DNA of 7,423 nt, taken from NCBI GenBank assembly GCA_937910825.1, contig CALEMO010000217.1, forward strand, positions 1-7,423. The letters are read 5' to 3'. The notes beneath the pieces were generated by a model, which saw nothing but the letters and a program-made list of their open reading frames with translations, had not been told where the DNA came from and made no database searches. The number at the start of each line of letters is the position of its first letter. The stretch's first letter is position 1. The position numbers and the translations under genes are program-made. The stretch is from an uncultured Solirubrobacterales bacterium. Lineage in GTDB: Bacteria; Actinomycetota; Thermoleophilia; Solirubrobacterales; 70-9. This document shows positions 6,034 to 7,423 of this stretch, in pieces.

Positions 6034-7146
6034 TCAGTCGAGCACGGTCGGATCGAGCCCGCCGGTCGGACCGAGGTCGGCTCCACCACCTGGCAGCTTC
6101 CGGTCGAAGCGTTTGCCGCCCGAACGGAAGGCATCGCCGTAGGTGTAAACCGGCATGCCGATCTCGGTGATTCCGTAGACCCGCGGCTGATCCGCGATGA
6201 AGGTCCTCAGGCAGCCGTGGCTGGCCGGATAGTTCGGCACTGACTTGTAACCGTGGGTGGCATATCCCCGAATGAAATATGAGGAGTAATACATTTCTTT
6301 CTCGTTGTACCCGGGATCCTTACGATAGAAGTAGAAAGTTCCGAGGATCGTTGGCGTCGCCCGGGCACCGCTGGCGGTCGGGAAAATCGCGTAGGGCTTC
6401 TTGCCCCTCGAGAATACGATCACCTGCTTGCCGAGCGGCACCTCCATGTGATCGCCGAGTTCAGGCTTGCGAACGCGATATCCACCCTTGCCGTTGAAGA
6501 CCTGCTTGACGATCCCCTTCGAGGCACGCGCGTTGCGGCTGTAGTAGTTCAGCTTGCGGTAAGCGAGAACGGCGCGCTCCATCTGTCCGTCGAAACACTT
6601 GCCGCCGCTCGGCACGAGCGCCAACCGGTTCAGCGCGTTGCGGAACCCACCTACGATCTTGCCGCACTGGCCACTGTTCAGGCTGACGAACTTGACCCGC
6701 CATGACTTGCGCTCTGTCGTATCGCGGCCCACCGGGTCCTTGCCTGAATTACCGAAGTACTCGGCCTGGACCGCATACTTTCCACCCTTCTTGGTGATCA
6801 CTTTGCTGCGGAAGGTGCCGTAATCTCGCTTGCCCTTTTTCAGCTTGATGCTGCGGTTCAGGTACTTCTTGCCGTTGTGGAAGAAATAGACCCGGACGCG
6901 CTGCCTGGGCCGGTATGGGCGCACGCTTCCGGCGACGGTGACCGTCTTCATGATCTTCGCCCTGCCCTTGCTCAGGCCATACGGTTTGACGACGACCGTC
7001 GAATCCACGGCCTTGCTTGCCCCGCCACCCGAATTTGCCGCGGTGGCAGCACCGGGAAGCATGACGACCAGCAATGCGGCGAGACCGATCGCGAGAGACG
7101 CGGAGCCGGCACGAACAGTGGTATTGCTGAAGGTCGAAAGATTCAC
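6034..7146 (-). CDS. secreted L,D-transpeptidase (YkuD domain)
   Basis: From GTG at 7146 this is a 370-residue exported protein. Residues 1-36 form a signal peptide with a hydrophobic core at about 17-30 and cleavage near GAATA-AN. A lysine-rich beta-sandwich, Ig-like region follows (about 50-155), then a stretch resembling a peptidoglycan-binding domain (157-228, with Cys161 and Cys184 possibly paired). The YkuD domain (about 238-338) has ATHGYKSVPNYPASHGCLR with His298, His310, nucleophile Cys312 and Arg314. A glycine-rich tail ends the protein. The family forms 3-3 peptidoglycan cross-links or attaches proteins to the wall, with the cysteine as acyl carrier. An upstream in-frame TTG at 7191 is open, but the AAGGAG site six bases before GTG decides the start. 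It is followed closely by yaaA and a GH3 enzyme, suggesting an envelope cluster. Confidence 0.93.
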   Translation of the reverse strand: MNLSTFSNTTVRAGSASLAIGLAALLVVMLPGAATAANSGGGASKAVDSTVVVKPYGLSKGRAKIMKTVTVAGSVRPYRPRQRVRVYFFHNGKKYLNRSIKLKKGKRDYGTFRSKVITKKGGKYAVQAEYFGNSGKDPVGRDTTERKSWRVKFVSLNSGQCGKIVGGFRNALNRLALVPSGGKCFDGQMERAVLAYRKLNYYSRNARASKGIVKQVFNGKGGYRVRKPELGDHMEVPLGKQVIVFSRGKKPYAIFPTASGARATPTILGTFYFYRKDPGYNEKEMYYSSYFIRGYATHGYKSVPNYPASHGCLRTFIADQPRVYGITEIGMPVYTYGDAFRSGGKRFDRKLPGGGADLGPTGGLDPTVLD

Positions 7147-7152
7147 TGATTG

Positions 7153-7158
7153 CTCCTT
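7153..7158 (-). promoter_or_regulatory. Shine-Dalgarno site fixing the GTG start of the transpeptidase
   Basis: AAGGAG on the minus strand stands six bases before GTG at 7146. It is the strongest ribosome binding site in the window and rules against the open upstream TTG at 7191, whose coding frame would run through it. Confidence 0.8.
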
Positions 7159-7233
7159 GGAAGATTGATCCGCAAGAAACCCTGCCGCCAAAGGATAGCT
7201 GCTACGCAGGCTCCCAATGGCGCGGCAGCGGAG

Positions 7234-7423
7234 TTACACCGTACTTACCACGCGTTCGGGCACAGCGGCTTGCGTCAGCACCTCGGTTTCTTCGTCCAGA
7301 GACTCGCCGTGATCCCTCATCAGGAAGAAGGCGACCGCAATGCCGATCATCGCGATTCCGACGGACATCACCATCGCATGGCTCAGGCCGTAAACGAACG
7401 CGTCCTGGCCGGCCTGGGTGAGC
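7234..7423 (-). CDS. MFS transporter C-terminus (probably DHA2/EmrB-QacA drug exporter), 5' end outside window
   Basis: The last 62 codons of a gene enter from the right edge and end at TAA (7236-7234). The fragment has an AGQDAFVYGLSHAMVMSV segment leading into a hydrophobic helix (about residues 17-35 of the fragment, VMSVGIAMIGIAVAFFLM), then an acidic cytoplasmic tail of about 26 residues (RDHGESLDEETEV and beyond). A 'F.xGL..A' stretch before the last helix, and a short charged tail, are what the final helix of 14-helix DHA2 exporters looks like. Those proteins expel drugs or other compounds using the proton gradient. With only one helix visible the subfamily is tentative and the substrate unknown. 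The stop lies 87 bases upstream of the transpeptidase start, on the same strand. Confidence 0.65.
   Translation of the reverse strand, partial: LTQAGQDAFVYGLSHAMVMSVGIAMIGIAVAFFLMRDHGESLDEETEVLTQAAVPERVVSTV

Noticed and set aside
7147..7191. TTG at 7191 as transpeptidase start
   Set aside because: The AAGGAG ribosome site lies inside that extension and is ideally spaced for GTG at 7146, which also gives a standard signal peptide.
7192..7197. TATCCT on the minus strand as a -10 box for the transpeptidase gene
   Set aside because: The nearest -35-like TTGGGA is only 14 bases away and the match is weak. The gene may instead be read through from the MFS gene.
7182..7228. Inverted repeat CTGCCGC/GCGGCAG between the MFS gene and the transpeptidase
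   Set aside because: The loop is 33 bases with only seven pairs and no U tract. It could equally be chance, although a terminator or operator cannot be excluded.

Overview
The window is high-GC bacterial DNA packed with protein-coding genes and has no RNA gene, mobile element or CRISPR array that I can see. An actinobacterium is the best fit, possibly of the Thermoleophilia/Solirubrobacterales kind. The reasons are the high GC, GTG and TTG starts, a stand-alone biotinyl protein resembling mycobacterial TB7.3, a PPSEGKT-type YaaA, a GH3 enzyme with the KHFPGLG...NTD variant, and several starts that look leaderless. The lineage is inferred from protein style, not from a marker gene.

Left part (1-2904, minus strand): an apparent operon read right to left. 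A family 2 glycosyltransferase overlaps glycerol kinase (glpK) by four bases (ATGA), and 37 bases after glpK comes a PlsC-type acyltransferase cut by the window edge. GlpK makes glycerol-3-phosphate and PlsC-family enzymes acylate glycerol phosphate lipids, so this looks like a (glyco)glycerolipid supply unit.

Middle (2905-4012, plus strand): a 73-base divergent intergenic region carries a possible -10 box 9 bases before the ATG on each side. It is followed by a two-gene unit: a 70-residue biotin carrier domain and a crotonase-fold enzyme whose active-site pattern resembles methylmalonyl-CoA decarboxylase (YgfG/ScpB) more than enoyl-CoA hydratase.

Right part (4016-7423, minus strand): read right to left, the end of an MFS drug-type exporter, a secreted L,D-transpeptidase, yaaA (start moved to an internal TTG), and a membrane-anchored GH3 glycosidase with a non-canonical acid/base loop. 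The transpeptidase and GH3 enzyme suggest a cell-envelope cluster. The GH3 gene converges on the crotonase gene with only three bases between stop codons.

No obviously novel large system is present. The points most worth follow-up are the biotin carrier/crotonase pair, the GH3 variant, the glpK lipid operon and the recurring TANNNT-N9-11-ATG start arrangement.
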